Part shown: one piece after another, positions 46,742-46,831 of the stretch
How positions within the stretch are numbered: the first letter of the stretch is position 1
How the letters are laid out: each line of letters opens with the position of its first letter
Origin: Alphaproteobacteria bacterium
GTDB taxonomy: Bacteria > Pseudomonadota > Alphaproteobacteria > UBA6615
Reading direction: 5' to 3'
Assembly (NCBI GenBank): GCA_028822385.1
Contig: JAPKDV010000006.1
Location: 1 to 46,831, forward strand
DNA length: 46,831 nt
The notes under the pieces: model-generated
The model's database searches: none
Told to the model about the DNA's origin: nothing
Seen by the model: the letters and a program-made list of their open reading frames with translations, nothing else
Position numbers and translations under genes: made by a program

Positions 46742-46831
46742 GTGAATGCTCCTGAAAGAAATTGGTGGGTCATGCCCCGCTGTTTGGGGCGCCTTATAGC
46801 ATATCTACCATGCGCGACCGGGCCGTAAGAA

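Noticed and set aside
46774-46790. GCCCC/GGGGC hairpin upstream of the 3-hydroxyisobutyrate dehydrogenase-like gene
   Set aside because: A five-base stem in GC-rich DNA is expected by chance and has no T-tract.

Overview
The window looks like chromosome from an alphaproteobacterium of the Rhodospirillales type. This rests on gene order (ybaB-recR; def-fmt-truA; rpmH-rnpA-yidD-yidC-engB-argB-HAD-dapD-dapE), moderately high GC, and many CoA-linked catabolic genes. No rRNA, CRISPR array, transposase or phage structural gene was seen. The species cannot be named from the sequence alone.

Region 1 (1-14.8 kb) is core housekeeping. It holds the end of ybaB, recR, rmuC, def-fmt-truA with a coupled MFS efflux gene, and a long leftward block from rpmH to dapE for ribosome/RNase P, membrane insertion, cell division GTPase, arginine and lysine synthesis. 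rpmH has a GTG start and a near-consensus sigma70 promoter. Region 2 (14.8-20.8 kb) holds gpt, a Lon-like protease with degenerate ATPase motifs, an OmpA-like lipoprotein, tRNA-Arg(ACG) and several very small genes, including a 46-residue DUF2256 protein and a 26-codon frame with its own ribosome site and terminator.

Region 3 (20.8-31.7 kb) is mostly catabolic: cupin + fumarylacetoacetate-hydrolase pair, aldo/keto reductase, then an acyl-CoA dehydrogenase / CoA-transferase / MhpA-like flavin hydroxylase operon, followed by a DEAD-box helicase and an HI0933-type flavoprotein. Region 4 (31.7-33.7 kb) is a graveyard: a sugar-isomerase-like TIM-barrel fragment, a TetR regulator and a second FAH-family hydrolase, all broken by frameshifts, stops and internal deletions, beside an intact cupin gene.

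Region 5 (33.7-46.8 kb) is again catabolic: amidase, double-YCII protein, thiolase, carboxymuconolactone-decarboxylase-like protein, AI-2E transporter, then SDR + a molybdenum enzyme of the pyrogallol-phloroglucinol transhydroxylase family + its ferredoxin-like subunit + a methyltransferase, and finally enoyl-CoA hydratase, OsmC and a 3-hydroxyisobutyrate-dehydrogenase-like enzyme.

The most notable system is the molybdenum enzyme cluster at 39.1-44.4 kb. The large subunit keeps the active-site His/Asp-Ser pattern of the anaerobic transhydroxylase but carries an extra N-terminal domain that resembles SCP2 lipid-binding domains. Its electron-transfer-type subunit has lost three of the four cysteines of one [4Fe-4S] cluster, and a SAM methyltransferase is translationally coupled behind it. 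Substrate and pathway are not known; a phenolic or hydrophobic hydroxylated compound is an inference.
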